In this document: one piece after another, positions 1 to 14,735 of the stretch
Numbering within the stretch: the first letter of the stretch is position 1
Layout of the letters: each line of letters starts with the position of its first letter
Assembly: GCA_014549065.1 (NCBI GenBank)
Contig: JACDOX010000040.1
Location: forward strand, 5,788,095 to 5,852,094
DNA from: Cardinalis cardinalis
Lineage: Eukaryota > Chordata > Aves > Passeriformes > Cardinalidae
Length of the DNA: 64,000 nt
Direction of reading: 5' to 3'
Program-made: the position numbers and the translations under genes
Notes under the pieces: model-generated
The model's input: the letters and a program-made list of their open reading frames with translations, nothing else
The model's database searches: none
What the model was told of the DNA's origin: nothing

Positions 1-2815
1 AAGGTAGGTTTGTCACAGGAATAGATTTTTGTTCTGATCAGCAGTGATTCATTCCAGTGGCATGGCTTCTCTCCCATCTCTCATATCCCTCAGGATTCTG
101 TCAGAATCAAGTAGTTTTAAACCCCACAGAAGATACTGATTAAGAGGTGATGGAAGAAGAATGATTTCTCTGTATATATCCTCAAACATTTTATTGTTGG
201 TTGTGATTTCTGGTTTTGCATTTAAAAAATATGGCATATAACTAAAAAGATATTCTAAGAACATTGATCTTTATAATTACAATGTTTAGTTTCCATCTTC
301 TCAATATACTTGGAAGGCCATCAAACACATGTTCCAGCCTGGCTTTAGATCAGATTCAGGTCATTGTCATTTTTACCTCTCTCTCTGCCTTTTTCCCATG
401 TGTAAAGTAAAATAGGTGCCAAATTAATGCTTACTTTTGCTTTGTTTTAAAGCCTGACNGAAAATCAAGCTGCCAATGGGCAAGTAAGGTTCTTTTGCCA
501 AGGGGTAAGCAAGCAGTTACTGAGAAAGACATGGACAGCAGCCATCACCAGGAGGGCATTTCTCAGAACATGGGGGAACAATANTTGAGAAAAGTGTCCT
601 GAATCAAAATTGAGAACATAGATTAACTATTTAGAGGTAACATGCCTATGTGAAGGCTGTGCAGACCCTCTAGAAGCTATTACTCAAATACTGAGGGTTT
701 TCATATTCTTTATTCTAAGAGCTTATGTTTTCTACCTAGACACAAATTCTGTTTCCCTAGCATTGCAATTTGCTTAAATTGGTAGCTAAATGTGTATGTC
801 TTTTGATTGTGCCATTCTGCTTCTTAGATAGTATTTAGATAATTTAAGGTCTGTAACTAATTCAATGTACCAAGTGTGCTTTATCTAATTAAATTCTACA
901 ATATTTAGGTATCAATGTGCATGCAGCTGATTGTATGTACAGAGGAGATGCATGGATAAATAAATTTGTGACTAATATTCTATTCAAAATTAGTAGCTTT
1001 CACTCTACGATGTGTTAACATCCATCCAACTAAATTAATTACCAAAATTTTGGTGCAATAAAAGGGAAACATATGTGTTACAGTATCACAAGAAATAATA
1101 TTATCTCTCTCTGAANCTGGGTTTATATGAAAACAGAAAAGATCTTTAATAAATGAAAGATTTATCCAGCAGTAATCATAGAGTAAGACAAGAACGACAT
1201 TCATTCTACTGCAAATATTTGTCAAAGCTGTCTGATCCATTCTTCATGGACAACAAATGCTTTTGAGACTTCTCTGTGATCCATGTGTAAACTACCAGCT
1301 TCCCACTTCCCATTGCTATAAGTCAGATTCTTCTACATCTCAGAATCAAGCTCAATGGCAGTAACTTCACACCTTTTATTTTGTCGAGAAAAAAATAAGA
1401 TATGTTTAGCTAATTTAGAATACACTTTTCATGAAACGAACCAGATTAACTTGCTTGTAATACATTTCATATTAAATTGCAAGATTTTTCAGTGAAGCCT
1501 GTTGCTAGTTTAAAATTCTGTATTCATTTGGGAAGTATTAAAAAGTGCTTAGGTTTGCTTCATAATAAGTCCTACATTCACATTAAATTGCTGTTTTAAG
1601 TCTCCTTCAGCTATTTCTTACATTAAAATAAATCTGAATTAAATATATGAGAAAATAAAAGATTGTATTTTTTTTTCTTAATAATTTTCTGTTCTTCATT
1701 ATCCATGGACATTAATGGAGTTTTAATTNGTTGTAACACCAAAGTTTTACACTTCATTAAATCTACGTGCTGATAATTACGGGCCTTATTGATTTCCTGT
1801 CTTTTTAGGTATTCAAGGGCTCTTCAGGGTTTGTCTCCCCCTTAATTGTTTTTCTCATATGGAGATGTGATTGCTAATCTTTCAAAAGAGAGGTTGAAAA
1901 CGTTTAGGCTTTCTGTATGACATTCTCATCTTCTTACCCATGTTACAGTTAATTAGATGAACTCACAAGACTTTCTCCGATGCATAGAATAATTCAGAAT
2001 TATCTGTGATAATTCTTCTATAGCAAAAGATTAAAAAATCCTCCCAGTGGTCTCACAATATGCAACTGGGTACATTTGCAGCACAACAATTTAGTTTTTC
2101 CATTAATTCAGAGAAAAATAACCCAGTTAGATAAGGATTGCACAGATAAGCATTAATATTCAAAACTGAGGAAAGGATTTAAACNGCTAAAACAGAATGC
2201 AAGCAGATAACCGTTGCCTAAATACAAAGCACTGATCTCTTTTAGTTTATTGATGACCTGATCATGTAAGTNTTTAAACTCATCAGGCAGGCCTGATTTG
2301 ACCTACAAGCTCCATGGAAGTACAATTCCATCTGCATGTAGGTCTGGAGCAAACCAAACCCAAGCATGCTGGAAGCTAAACTAGTCAGCAGTATGTGAGA
2401 TCCAAAACCTTGACAGAGGTATTTCTTTAGGAGAACTTAGAACATTTGACAAAACAAGAAATGTAACAGAGCTATTGCAAGTAATATTTTTTATTACTTA
2501 CTACAGCAAGTGTTAAAAGTATTATTTTTTAATCCAGAAAGATTTCCTCAAATCTTTCTGGAATTTCTTATTGTCAGATTATAGTTTAAAGTGTATTGAA
2601 TANTTTTTCATCTTTCCTAGTCAATCTGGAAAGCTGTAATAAACAATGCAACCTATATAGGCTAGAAGAAATAATAAATAAAAGAACAAAGGAAACAAAC
2701 ACACAAGGAGCCCCATCTCTGGACAGACAGTCAGGAATGTCAGCTGTGACAAAGGAGTCAAGTGTTTGGATATGGATTCCGTCTGAAGTGATTTTATCGT
2801 CTCATTTCTGTTACT
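1..2815. other. AT-rich non-coding DNA
   Basis: No gene, RNA or repeat family recognised. Open stretches are short and lack family signatures. Scattered single N calls. Confidence 0.6.
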
Positions 2816-2945
2816 GTGTGTCCTGGTTCTGTCCAGAACTTGTCTTTAAATTATTTTCAGTAACCCAGAGGGGGCATGACTAGAACCTGGAGGTTATTCC
2901 ATATCACCTCACATAATTTTCTGGGGTAGCAGGAAGTCCCTCCGT
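2816..2945 (+). mobile_element. Diverged, internally deleted avian ERV LTR fragment
   Basis: It begins TGTGTCCTGGTTCTG and later has a GGCATGACTAGAAC part followed by TATTCCATATCACCTCACAT. This is the order of the start and the pre-TATA part of a common avian endogenous retrovirus LTR whose fuller copy lies inverted at about 27625-27892. The middle of the LTR is missing. Assignment is by memory of the family; a chance match is possible. Confidence 0.45.
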
Positions 2946-5900
2946 GGCGACTGTGTTTTGATACATAGCAAAACCATTGATTTCTTATGAGATTAAATCA
3001 CAGCACATAACAGCTGGGTTAGATATGTCAGTATTCAGGAATAGAAAGCATTATTTAATATTGTGACACACACAACTTTATGGAATCATTTGGCATTGCA
3101 TTGCTCAGGACCATGACAATTATGTCTGATGTCATTTGTCTGATGCTGCCTGTCAATGTTCAGTAGCATTAGAATATCAGCAGTTTATAAATAGCCCCAT
3201 GCAGTCCAANATTCAGTTCTTGTCAGTCACAGTTGCCTCCCCCATGGACAGATATACAGAGCATAACTGGCAATTTTAGTGGCAAATCTGAAGAGGCTGA
3301 AGACTGAGCAACAAGGGAAGATAAAAATTTTGGACTCTTCAGATTAGTACATTTATCAACCCAATTCCCACAACCATTCAAAGGAAATTCTCATTCTAGA
3401 GCAACTAAAAATTATATAAATAAGAAAACAGATAATTCTGAATGTTAGTAGTAAGAACTAATCAAGACCAAATGATTATTTGATCTTCAAACCAAGTATG
3501 TGTTGAGTCCTACATAATAAACTATTAAAAGTGTCAAGAATTTTTTTATGCAACAAAATTATTGCTCTTTTTTCTCTATGAATCATAGGAAAAANTGAGA
3601 TATGGATTCCTTCTGAATGGATTTTTCAGATGGGAAAAAAGATTTTATTTTTTTTACAAATAGAATATGTGCTTAACTTGCTCACACAAAAAGTCTACTA
3701 GATTTCCTCAGTTATCAGAAATTAAAGGACATTAAAAAAATCTACTAGCTAATACAGGTAGCCAGACAAGACTCCAGTAATGCCATATTTGTAATTAAGC
3801 TCAAAACAGTGACAGGTGCTCTTCAAGAAAATATTTTAGGGGGTTCTTATCAAGCTATCATTTCTTAACTGTTTGCTTAAGAAAAGACAATATTTCAAGA
3901 TTATGTAAAGTCAATGGATTGCAACACTCGTTATTCCTTTTCTACCTATAAAGATAACTCTCCTCACAAAGTTGGGAATTAGATTTTCCCAAAATCTACT
4001 TTTATAAAGAAATATATATTCCATATTTAGAGTTTTATTATTCCATATTTAGAGTTTTATTATCCCATAAGTAAATATATAAATAATGTCTAAACACTTT
4101 TCCTAGTCTATTCTCAAAAATCAGAACTAGATTATTTTAGCTATAATTGTCCAGGCGCTGCTTTTCCTCCCTTTATTGAGAGATACTGTGTCTTTTNTTT
4201 ACCTTGTATCAGTGTTTTCTTTCTTTCAAGGATCTCTCTAATCTCCATAAAGCCTTAGAATAAAAATTCAAAGATAATTTGAATCTTTTTTTTCTCCAGG
4301 ATTTATGGGCAAAATAGGACCCTTATCTTAATATAATTGCTTGGAATGGGATTTAATCTGTTCTATTTTTTTNATTATTTCTATTCTTTCAATTATGTTT
4401 CTCTCTTTTTTTTTTTTAATTTGTGCATTTGTTGAGTATCTGGTCATAACATTTTCTGTAGAAAATAATGGGAAAAATGTTCCTGTAATTTTTTTGCTCT
4501 TCAGAGTAGTCTGCTTGAATGCTCTTCCTCCCTGATAGACAATAGAACTAGACTTTACTCTTCTCTTCTTCTTAGCATGTACTCTATTATCATCTCTAAC
4601 CTCTATGGCTTTAATGTTCTCAGAGAACTGTAGCTCTTTCCTATCCTTAACCTTTCTGACTTTATCCTTACATGACTACTTGCCCTACATCTTCATACTT
4701 CTCTTCAGTAATATATGATTACTTCTATTTTGTGAATGACCTTTTTGATTTCAGTGCCATCAAATTACTACTGAAACAGTCAAATATACCNTGTCTTATG
4801 GTTTATTCTTGTCTGTGGGCTGAATTTATTAGCTTTTTTAGTCATAAAACTTTTTAGTGAGTGTCAGCTTACTNTATTCCCTTTTTGCTGCATAATTTTT
4901 CCTAAGAGAAATTAAATATTTGACTTACTGAGGTCAGCTTTTCAAAGTGTATTATTTTCCTTTTCAACCCTTTTTCTTACTATGTACTTTCATAAAAATA
5001 ACTTTAAGTCTTCAGGTTCTTATATTCATCCATTTTTAAGTCAGAAGAAAACCAATTTAGCTGATATTATCTCNTTATAATTGGCTTTACTCACCGAACT
5101 GAAATGTTAAATTACAAAGAATTTCCCATGTCAGTGAATTCAGTATATTGCACTTGACAAGCCTTACAACTACTGATCTAAACTGGTCCATCTCAATCTT
5201 AAACAGCTTCATATAAGAAATTTGTTTTAAACCTTACCTTTTTGTAATTTATAACCCAGCTGTACTTACTGTATGCATTAAATTCTTGTGCCAGTTTCAT
5301 TCTTCTTTCTATTTGTTTTTGTCCTTCATGTTGCTTCCTTATTNCCTTAAAAAATTATTATCAACACATTTTAAGAATATACTGAGCTGTTTATCCTACT
5401 GTATTTTTTAAAAAGAACATTAAAATATTGGTTCCAGCTAGGCTTCCAAGATTTGTATTTGTATCATCTTGTATCTCTAAAAGTAGACTTGAATCAACAA
5501 GAAGATGGTATTAGAGTCTGAAGTTACATTCCCATTATTAAAGGAGTTTTAGATCAGGGGTTTGGTAGTACTTGAATATTTTGCTACAGTCAGGGTCATC
5601 TTCTTGTCATTAAATTCATTAGTCCACTTGCATCTGTTCCATATTTGCGTGGGTGTTTCTGTGATCAAACGTCTCATAGAATTTATCCACTAATGAGTGG
5701 AGGGACTTTTAGGGTCATTTCAGANAAAGATTTTCCAATTCTCCAACAATTATGATGGAAAATGCTAGTACATTAATTTCTTGCATTTAATATATGTGAG
5801 TGGGGTGAGTAGAGAATAAAATTTGACTTATTAGTTTACATAACTTCAGTAACTACAGGGATAAAAATCCCTGTATGACATTAGGTACTAAATGAAAAAA

Positions 5901-8900
5901 GGAAAGAAGTATTTAGCATTAAATTAAAAAATANAAATAGCAGTGTATTTACTTACAGTTTAATTCAACTTCCTTAGTTTGCACTAAAGTTGCACCTGTG
6001 AGAAGATTACGTTAGCATCTCTTTCACACCAGCTGAAAAAACCTCAACAACCAAGTTATTTTTTCTGTCAAGCAGGCTATCACAAAACAAACAAACACAT
6101 AAATATTGGACAATATTTTATCTCCTAGAATCTGAAAATGACTCTACACTGCTCAAGAATAGCACTTGACATGCATCCTCAGTTTTGNACTTCTAAGTAT
6201 CATTTACTATTTTGGATTTTGGAAAACTGCCTTTAGTGGAGTCAGAATCAAACATATGTTTTTGAGACAAAATTTTCACCTTTAATGATTGTTTATAATT
6301 ATTTTCTTTCCCTGAGTGATTTCTAGAAAATGGTGGGTTGTCTAAAATGTATATGGTTTGCTCACAAGATAGTATTCCTGGGAAATTCAGGGAAAAAAAA
6401 TAATGAAGGAAATTTAGGCTGTTTTTTTCAGACCACGAGACTTCAACTTTCCTTGCTGAGACCAAATGACTACACAAGAATATCTTCTCTTTATCAGTTC
6501 AGTGTTGGTCCATATTGCCTNGTGTTCTGAGCTCTAGACCACTTCAGAGTGAGGAAAAACTGTCAGGACCTTAATGCCAGCTCCAGTCTTCTTTCAGGGG
6601 CACTGCCTGGAACAGGCCTAAGTAAAGGCAGCTGCAGCCCAGTCCACAGCAGAGACTTCTGGTTTTGAAGTCTTGTACTGGACACAAATGGCAGGGTCAG
6701 AAGAGTTTGAAGGAACTGAGTGCAATGTGGGGCAAGAAGAAGGGGAGTTAAGATAGCTTATTTCTCTGTTTCTCAATACATGAGTCAGTAATTAAAAGCT
6801 GGTTACAAATTAAATTAAGGAAAATTTCCCAAGTCAAGACTTTTCTTACCAGCAGCAAAACTGTGAGTTCACAGTATATTTAGGCCAAATCAAAAAGGTG
6901 AATAGACAAAAGTATGATCATGAGACTTGGCATGCTTGAGCCTGACTGTACCATCCTCTGGCNGTGTAGTTGGAGGTTTAGTGTTTTAAGCTGTGCCGCA
7001 TAAGTAATCAGAGACANCCATTGTTAACCATTGATGAGTAGTCATGCTTATATTCACTGGTGCTTGTTTTTCTGAGTGGCTATCAAAGATAAAATGATAA
7101 CTCTTAGAAGAATTGAATTTTACAGTAGCATTTGGGGAAAGCACAACGTGAAATGTCATGCTAAACCACACAGTGGTGATGAATACTTTTTGTGTCCTGC
7201 TTCCATGAGAAGCCATGGTGCTGCTCATTAGCTCTAATATGACATTAATATCAGCTTGTGACAGTAATGGTAGGTAGCACTGGTAGGTTTGCAGATGCTG
7301 AGATGTGACTATAGATGTAAAACCCAATATTTTTCTTTCTTCACTCTGGGTACTAAATACTTTTTGGAGTAACATTGAAACACCTATCTCCATGTCTCTT
7401 CCGATGTGATGGGATTTTAATGGTCAATTACATGGGACTGTAGAGATGAAAAACGTGGTTATTATTTCAGCTGAATTTATAGTATGTTCCAAGTACCTTT
7501 AGAATGATAAAAATAAGTTGAACACAATTTTCAAGACTGAGATATCCCTAAACCACTCTACTATATCACTTGAAAAATTGACTGATTTTCTTTTTTCATT
7601 TCAGTGTTCATCTAATGTTGTTTCAAAACTAAGAAAAAATATGAAGGTAACTCAATAATTTGCATCTATCAGCAATTGTATGTGCTCAGCAGCAAGAATT
7701 AAATGAAGGGTGTTGATTATCTTCATGTAGTTTGTTTTGAATAAGTGTAGAGTTAAAACTAAACCATACTATGTTAAATGATTCAGGAAGTGAATGGTCT
7801 GGGCTAGTCCTAGAGACTCTTTTGAGGTTTTTTGTTGCTAGTTCTACTTAAAGTTATGTGTTTAAACAGCATTTCTAACTAATAAATTTTTTTNAATGAA
7901 ATTAAATTAAATTCTGTCCTACCGTAACTCTTGGTAAGACTTGGTAAGTACTCAAATGTGGCGCTATCAAAACAGAAGCAAGGACTGAGCAGATGGAGCA
8001 ATCACACCACTTCACTAATCCTATAGTATGCTCCTGTTTCATTACTGAAACTAATGTGCAGTATGCTTTAGGTGATCATGTTCATTTTTCCTCGTGGGAA
8101 ACACTTAGTCTCCCTATCTGCAGCAGAACATGCTGGCATCTTGTTCAACAATTATGGAATTAAAGAGCGACTCGCTGTTTCTTCAGGATAAATGGAAACA
8201 AAATAACTTGTGCCTTTATTGCTATTGTATGAGTTCTATCCCAGGGGCCAGGCAGAGGGTGAACACAAAGTTGTAAAGAGAGTGAAGAGACAGTTGAGGT
8301 ATTTCCTAATATTTGACTGCTTGGCTTTCAGCACTAGTACTGACCTTTAATGCAATTTTGTTCATAATATTAAGAAATTGGACTATTTAACTTGCCTATG
8401 GGTCTATTAGCTATCCTTTAGAGGCTGAGAATCAAATCAGAACCAAACTCCTTTTATTTGTTTTTCCTCTTTTATCTCTAGAGTGCTGTAGCATTCCTAT
8501 TTCTTTTATATGTCAGCTATTTCCTTCAGTANGGAAGGAACTTGTTTAACTTGCTTCTGGCATTCGAATTCTGATGGCTTAAAATTTTAGAGCCTTTTTT
8601 CTTATCATCATTTGTCCAGTACTTCTCAGCTTCAAGTGTAGCTAACTATTACACTGTATGTGAACTTTCATTTCTTTACCTGAGTAGAGGGTGTTGAGTT
8701 GAAGTCATTGATCATACCAGAATTGTTGCACATGCCAAGGTTGTATTCCAGTTTTAATTTCAAATATTCTTTTCATTTACAACAAGTGTTTTAGTGAAAT
8801 GTATTTTTGTCACTTTTCTAAGGATAAATCTCCCTAATTCTTTTACAGCTATTGCTATGTAGAATGAATAATAGTGAAAAAGATGGAAGTGCTACAACAT

Positions 8901-8950
8901 ATTTAATATACGTTTCTGGGGACAAAAGTATAATATGTTTCTAAAAGGGA
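2946..8950. other. AT-rich non-coding DNA with one short tandem duplication
   Basis: No gene recognised. A 22-base unit starting TTCCATATTTAGAG is perfectly duplicated at 4019-4062. A 135-codon open stretch on the minus strand (6986-7393) is listed as a finding, not a gene. Confidence 0.55.
4019..4062. repeat. 22-bp tandem duplication
   Basis: Two identical 22-base copies, 4019-4040 and 4041-4062, consistent with slippage duplication. Confidence 0.9.
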
Positions 8951-8959
8951 NCTGCTACA

Positions 8960-8990
8960 TATACATACATACATACATACATATATATTT
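8960..8990. repeat. (CATA)n microsatellite
   Basis: Six or so CATA/ACAT units running into ATATAT. A simple tetranucleotide repeat. Confidence 0.9.
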
Positions 8991-11900
8991 ATGGCCCACT
9001 GCTACATTGAATATAATAATCTTGTGATTCAAAGCTAGCTAAATCTTGTTTTCATAACTGTAAATCACATCTAAATTTCATCATATTTTAAAAAAACATA
9101 CATTTAACATGTCAAGTGTTTTCTGTTGCAGATTATTATCACAAACTTTCCTCTGTACAATTGGAAAAATGTTATGATTTATCAAGTGACTTTTCTTCTA
9201 GAAGCAGTGATTTTATTGTCTCTTGTGAGAGTCTGCTCAGATTAAGTGAAGTTTATATAACATTAAATATGTTTTTTACCCTTTCTCACCCATATTCCTT
9301 NAAGAATTCCTGCCAAAATCACTGAATGTTTCCATGTGGAGCTAGANTCTTGACAGACCATGGAGACATAGTGTGGGTTCACTGAGCAGGAAAGTTTGTT
9401 GTCACAAGGCCTCTGTGTGCAGAGGAGGTAGAAACAAATCCTTCTTCCACAAGACAGCCCAAAGGAGCTGAATTCCTCCCAGCCTATAATACACTGACAG
9501 AGACAGGCATTCTTGATTTCTTTCATTCTTGATTTCATTCTTTGCCTCTTNCAGGCAAGAGGCTATCAGAATTTAGTGGTGGGAATGAAGGGGAAAAGGA
9601 CAGATTCATCAGGAAATACTAGATCCATNCATGACCCCAAAACTTCTTGTCCTGTAGAAATTAGATAGGCAACACAGCTTATGTATTAGGTAAACACAAC
9701 AATGGCATTACCTAGAGGGAAAAAAGAAAAATCTTTCACAATAAGAAAACTTAGCTTGCAATTCTATGCCTGGATTCAATAATCTAGCTAGAATATCCCA
9801 GGGCAACCAGCACAAATAGATTAAAATGCAGTCCCTGCGCACATCTTAACAGAATTTGTTTTTGTGTTCTCNTGTCATAAATACAGTGAATGTTTCTTTG
9901 AGCTATATTGATACTTCTTACAACTAGATTATTAAGGGCAATGCCCCAGTATCTTAATTTTGGATGGTGGCAGTTTTGAATTATGTAAGATTCTTCTGCT
10001 GTATTGGTAATTTCTCTCTGAGATTTCACAAAACTTTTTATTTGGATGCTTTTTGTTGAATTACATTAGTATTCCATAAGAAAGATAAAGTACGGAGAAG
10101 TCTGATATTCTCTAAAATGACTGAAAAAATCGCAGTCTATTTCAGCATTCTTCGTAAGAAATTTGGACAATTATGTACTATGGCTTTGAATTATGGATAA
10201 TTTNCTCAATTTTTCTCACATGGCAGTTNTAATAGACTGCATTCTGAAACCTTTTCACTAAAAATTTGTGAAATATCCAACACAGAATATTTCTAATTAA
10301 AGATTAACTTTGAAAGCACTGAAGAACAAGGGCTTTTTATCTTGAATTCTGTCTCCTATTTTCTAATAAGTGTATATGCATATACATAACTCATATATGA
10401 TGCATATGTATATGCATAATTTAATGCATATGTACATATTTAACTGCACCAGAATAAATTTTAAAATAAACTCAAAACTAAAACTCTCTTTAAACAAAGT
10501 GAAAGTTAAAAAGAAAAACTCTTGGGTTTGCTTTAAAAAACCCACCTAGTCATTCTATTGTACGTTAGTTTGACCATGACCTAATAAGTCCCCCAGCAAC
10601 TCTAAGGAATAGTGATTCTTTCTTCTTCTGTAGAAATAGAAATTTCTATAAACTTGAAAATTCAATATTCTGTTCTGCTTCATAAGGGGTCTTAAGAAGG
10701 GTTTCATTTCACAAAATGTTGGCACCTAACTACTTTTGAGGGCGATGTTATGCTCAGAAATGGTGTTGAAGGTCTAAAGGTTACAGTAAGAGCCTGCATG
10801 CCTTCTAACTGCCATGACCCTTCAAATTCCACAAATATTTCCCCTGTGATGATAAGAGCTTCTGATTGCTTGCAGAGCTCTAACCCCTGATCNACATAAC
10901 TTTCCAACAAAAGGATTTAACAGAGACAAAAAGCTCAAGTTTTAAAGGTGGAAATAGGTGAAGAAGGATTTTTCTCCTTACAGTTATATCTGGCAGCTTT
11001 ATTTGTTTAAGTTAGTTGTATCTGTAATTTGAGNTGCAGCTGGTAGTATCTGAGAATAAATAAATCCATCCAGAGTTGTAGCATGCTGACCAGTGCCTTT
11101 GATCTCCCCCCACTTCCTCTTAAGGAAGTTTATATTGCCATTCTGTGAAGTTTATATTCCCATTCTGCCCTGTAAATCTAAGTTTTCTAAGATAGAAGTG
11201 CTTTCTGACACACAGAGAATGTGAAGCTGTTTGTGGATTCTTTTGGATATCATGCCTGTTGTATGGTTGTAAAGCATTAGTTAACAACCCAGAGGATTCC
11301 TTTAAAACCTTGGTTACCCTGGAACTGGGAAGCAGAGTAAAGTGTCTTGACCCAGCTGACACGGATTATTTGTAGGCAATAACTGTTGAACCCAGTTTTC
11401 CCAAGACAGGTATCAGCTCTGATAGTTTGCTGTCTTGTTATTAAAAGAATGCCTATCTAATAAAAATACTCAGGTTTAAGAGTCATATATATTTTATTTA
11501 ATGTAAACACATGAGNGATTTTCAGTTTCTATATAGAAATAACATCTCTTTTTCCTTAGAGAAACTCATCAAGAAGCCTTCAATTTTTTACTGTTAATAC
11601 TACCAAATTTTTGATTATATTAACATCTTTTTCCATCAATTTTTTAGCTCTTGGCTTTAAATATTCAACTAAAATGGATAATAGTCCACTGTAGACTCCT
11701 AACAAGAAGCTCTGTGATGCACATACAACTTATACAAAAAAATATATATTTCAGTGATCTTTACCTAACAATTAAATAACTNTTCACTTACAATTTCCAT
11801 CAATCATAGCATTGCTTTGATTATTTTTTCTGAATTTAATGCAATTGTAAAGCTATCTCACAATGGTAGTGAGATCTGTCTTCAAGCAGTAAGCATTTAG

Positions 11901-14429
11901 CATTTTGACTTTCTAAATATATAAATATTCATACTTAGAAATTAGTGGAAAGCTGTTAGGTCATTATGCTGTTCACTGAGAGTCATTTGGGAACTGCAAG
12001 ACTCTATATGATCCTCATTAAGTGAAATATCTGCAATGATAATATATTATTGTGTCATCTGCTTAAAAAATTGGTATAAATTAGCGCTATAATATCTGAC
12101 CTAATATTAATCAATACAATATAAACTATGTGCAAATCATGTATATAATGATTAATGGATTTTCTGGTTTTGTCTGAAATTAAGTTTGAAAGTAGTCCAA
12201 AATAATATTTTAGTCAAAAGTCTTCGTAACTCAGGTCTGCATTGTGGTATCCAGTCCTAGCCACAGGATCCAGCTGGATGTTGACACACAGGAATACCAT
12301 CTCTCTGGGCCTCTGAGAACTATAGGAGACTTCTCTACATATTTGTAGGCCAGAAATGAAAGCATACCATGTCTACTGGCTCCCCACACCTGGACAAGAA
12401 AGGCAATATGGCAGTGGGTCAAGCTGTGGCTTACTTGTCTGTTGTCTGTGTACATGGAGCAAATTACTGACTGTTGGGACCAGATATATTCCCAACCTTG
12501 AGAAATCACTTTAGTCCTATTTGTGTCTTAAAGTAAGAAAGAAAATAACAGTAATAAAGGTAGGAAAGTATCAACATATTTGCTATTTAGAGATGTCTAT
12601 GTTAGCTATTGGATCACTAACTAAACTATTGATTCCATTGTTAGAGGTGCATTCAGAAATTTGAAACACCTACAAAAAGTTTTATATTGATATACTTAAT
12701 CTTGGATACCACAATAATTTTTTTTTCTAACTTCAGTATGAAGCACATATTTACATTGAAAAGACAGTTTAGCAAAATACTCTGTGAACTGCAGGATGAA
12801 TCAGAATATGAAACACAGAGCAACGCTTGCCAGCTCTTGTGCATGTTAATAGCCTTTATTCAGGAGTCTGTCTGACTTTAATGACATTCATGATGCACTT
12901 ATGTATCAGTGATGTCAGAAGGACTAATCTGAAAGTATTTCTGGAGCAGCAGTTAGCTCTGCTGTTTGTCCTAGCGACACTATTTCTAATGAGCCTGCAG
13001 GCTTGAAGTCCTTTTCAGCTTTAATTGTGGTCCTGCTTTTTTTGACATTGAGAAAGCAGTGGCACTGGATTGAGAGCCTTTGTGTTGGTCTCTGCAGCAG
13101 TGACCTCAGTAATCGTGTCCACTAGGCAGTGACAGGAGTCTCAGGAATAAAAGCTTCCCTACCACTGGGACAGTAAGAAAGGCTTTTTTATGAGAAGATG
13201 AGGATTTGGTGCCCATTATGTAGAAAGAGCTCAGAAACTGTTTTCTTCTCTGCCCTGGGCCTTCTTGTCCATTTTCCTCTCTCTCCTACGCCTGTTTGGC
13301 TGCATGTAGCTCTCTAATCTCCGGGTTCATGGCTCTGCACAGCAGGACCTGGCTGATGTTCTCCTGTTCCTTCACATCCCACCAGCTCTTGTCCTGCCTG
13401 ATGCTCAGGCACTGTTCCTGAGGGACAGAGGTAACCTGCTAGTCCCAAGTTGCATCCTATCATTCTCATTTGTGTGTCTGGAGCATATTAAGAATAGATC
13501 TTTCCTATTCATTGCAGTGTATGATGTGCCTGAAGTTATAAACATCAAGTTCATAATCTCTCTCATTTNACAGAGGAGTCTTCTGTCCCCTGGGTTCCAG
13601 CATGCAGCTACAGGGTACAGTGCCCCAGCTCAAGAGTGTTTACACGATATCTCCATTGGACACAGATTCAGCTCTGAGATTCCAGTGCTGTAACTCGAGA
13701 TCCTAGCATCTATCCACTGAGCACTGACACCACCCAGAGACAAGGAAGAGCCATGCTTCCTAACATCGTGAGATTTAACATCCGTTGCATCTGTAGCATC
13801 TGTAGATACCAGACACTGATTTGTTGTGTCTTTTTGGACGTGAGAGAGAAATGCAAGCTCCTGGACTCTCNTTCTTGGTTCACTTGCTAGGCCCACTAAA
13901 AAGACTATGTATCAGCAGACTGTAATCCGCTACTGAGGGAACTCTGTTTCCTCTCAGAGCTGCTGGGTTCACAAAGGAGTAAAGGTGATTCAGGATGATG
14001 CCTGGTATGCCAGGGTTCTCCACCCTAAGAAGTTTAGATTGGAGAGAGGCTTTTCCTGGCCTGAGAGAGAGACAGAAAGTTAATGAAGATGGTAAACATT
14101 TTAATTTTGCTAATACTTGAAGGTAGACTCCCCAGTGTGCTTTCTTCTTGCTGCGTGCTGGTGCAGGGCAGTGTCAGGTGTTGGGTATGCAACGTTCTGA
14201 AGGCAAGAAAAGACCAGAAGTGACCTTCTGAACTTTCCATAAAGGAAATGTGGAATTTGTGCTCCTGGCCTGCTGGTGTGTATGTATGCATGGTAATTGG
14301 CGTCCGCAGGTATAGTTTCTTTCATTAACATATCTTTTGGAAAAGAGAAAGGTAAGAGATACAGGGCTGCCAAGTATNTTTCCCAGAAAAAAGATAACAC
14401 TTTAAGTGAATGTTTCTTATACTCAATGT
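8991..14429. other. Non-coding DNA, no recognised gene
   Basis: Mostly AT-rich, with somewhat GC-richer patches at about 12225-12500 and 13000-13450. I see no domain motif in either. A 22-base near-perfect tandem duplication lies at 11125-11168. An AT-rich palindrome-like stretch lies at 10372-10440. Confidence 0.55.
11125..11168. repeat. 22-bp imperfect tandem duplication
   Basis: Unit starts GAAGTTTATATT; copies at 11125-11146 and 11147-11168 differ at two bases. Confidence 0.85.
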
Positions 14430-14735
14430 TTCTTAATACTCAATCAAAATCTCCCCTGGAGCAACCTGATACTCTTTCCTCTTTTTCTGTTTCTTATTAC
14501 TCAGAAGAAGAGACTGGCACCCACCTGGTTACACCTTCCTTTCAGGCAGTCGTAGGGAGCTATTATGTCTCTCCTGAGTTTATTTTCTCCAGGCTAAACA
14601 TCTTCAGCTCCATCAGCACCTCCTCATCAGACTTGTGCTACAGACCCTTTGCCAGCATCATTGTTCTTNGATGGACATGCTCTTCCACTTCAATGNCTTT
14701 GTTGTAGTGAGAAGCCCAAACTAGAGGTGAAAGAA
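14430..14735 (-). mobile_element. CR1 LINE fragment, minus orientation
   Basis: The + strand shows the reverse complement of the CR1 3' portion: AATCTCCCCTGGAGCAACCT, GAAGAGACTGGCACCCACCT, CTCCAGGCTAAACATCTTCA and a GTAGTGAGAAGCCCAAACT segment near 14705, in the usual order and spacing. It lacks the extreme 3' end and is 5' truncated. Single-base changes and N calls break any reading frame. Confidence 0.8.
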
